From UBA4656 sp002405525 (GTDB lineage Bacteria; Pseudomonadota; Gammaproteobacteria; Xanthomonadales; Ahniellaceae), in contig DAIMGT010000081.1 of the NCBI GenBank assembly GCA_036723735.1, positions 1 to 17,348 of the forward strand: a DNA stretch of 17,348 nucleotides. Reading direction: 5' to 3'. The notes under the pieces are model-generated. The model saw nothing but the letters and a program-made list of their open reading frames with translations, made no database searches and was not told the origin of the DNA. This document shows, one piece after another, positions 17,252 to 17,348 of the stretch (the first letter of the stretch is position 1; every line of letters begins with the position of its first letter). A program made the position numbers and the translations under genes.

Positions 17252-17273
17252 CCGCGCGGCCATAGCCGCGCGG
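17252..17273 (+). terminator. Terminator-like hairpin after the lipoprotein gene
   Basis: Arms CCGCGCGGC and GCCGCGCGG form a perfect 9-bp stem around a CATA loop, 15 nt after the stop codon. Flanking CCCC and GGG could extend it across a small bulge. There is no T tract, so the call rests on stem strength and position. Confidence 0.55.
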
Positions 17274-17348
17274 GGGCCGGCGGTGCGCGACGCTGGCGCA
17301 TTACATACACGACCAGGGGGAAAACAGCGACGATTGAGGGCCGGGGTG
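17274..17348. other. Window end, possible leader of a downstream plus-strand gene
   Basis: After the hairpin, base composition drops in GC around 17299-17333 (ttacatacac, then aggggg and aaaacagcgacga). TTACAT or TACATA could be part of a -10, and AGGGGG resembles a ribosome site. No start codon at a proper distance lies inside the window: TTG at 17334 is about 13 nt away, and a GTG is at the last three bases. I cannot support a gene here. Confidence 0.3.

Noticed and set aside
17334..17348. Start of a further gene at TTG 17334 or GTG 17346
   Set aside because: Only a few codons are visible and the distance to the AGGGGG site is too long or too uncertain to support a start.

Overview
The window is a very GC-rich chromosomal segment of a Gram-negative bacterium, most likely a gammaproteobacterium of the Xanthomonadales/Lysobacterales (Lysobacter/Luteimonas-like). 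This rests on the maf-rng-yhdP-tldD gene order, which is a gammaproteobacterial housekeeping block, on the outer-membrane-type proteins, on REP-like palindromes with a GTGGGAGC signature, and on -10-like boxes sitting directly before start codons. The taxonomic call is inference. No phage, transposase, CRISPR array, tRNA or rRNA was seen.

Layout. Bases 1-102 are an extreme C-rich stretch. On the minus strand, reading from about 4312 down to 103, come a GNAT acetyltransferase, a small HEXXH-containing protein 10 nt behind it, and a large secreted M16 zinc peptidase with one active and one degenerate half. Diverging from the GNAT gene on the plus strand is a two-gene operon (4491-6292): a six-helix membrane histidine kinase of the DesK/NarL type and its LuxR-type response regulator, joined by an ATGA overlap. 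A minus-strand gene for an exported TonB-C-terminal-domain protein follows (6436-7119). It is broken by an in-frame TAG exactly where a tryptophan is expected.

From 7226 on, all genes are on the plus strand: maf (nucleotide pyrophosphatase), rng (RNase G), yhdP (AsmA-like envelope phospholipid-transport protein) and tldD (metalloprotease subunit). After a 271-nt gap with an array of strong palindromes come tgt (queuine tRNA-ribosyltransferase), coaD (CoA biosynthesis) and a small lipoprotein of unknown function. A terminator-like hairpin and the possible leader of a further gene end the window.

The points most worth a second look are four. First, the amber-interrupted TonB-like gene, which has also lost other conserved aromatic residues. 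Second, a dispersed two-hairpin repeat present twice (about 6309-6424, decayed; 14816-14921, near-perfect). Third, a contrast between genes with clear Shine-Dalgarno sites and genes with a -10-like box so close to the start that the mRNA would be leaderless. Fourth, a tgt gene without its usual queA/yajC-secDF neighbours. I found no convincing new multi-gene defence or biosynthetic system; most of the window is housekeeping.
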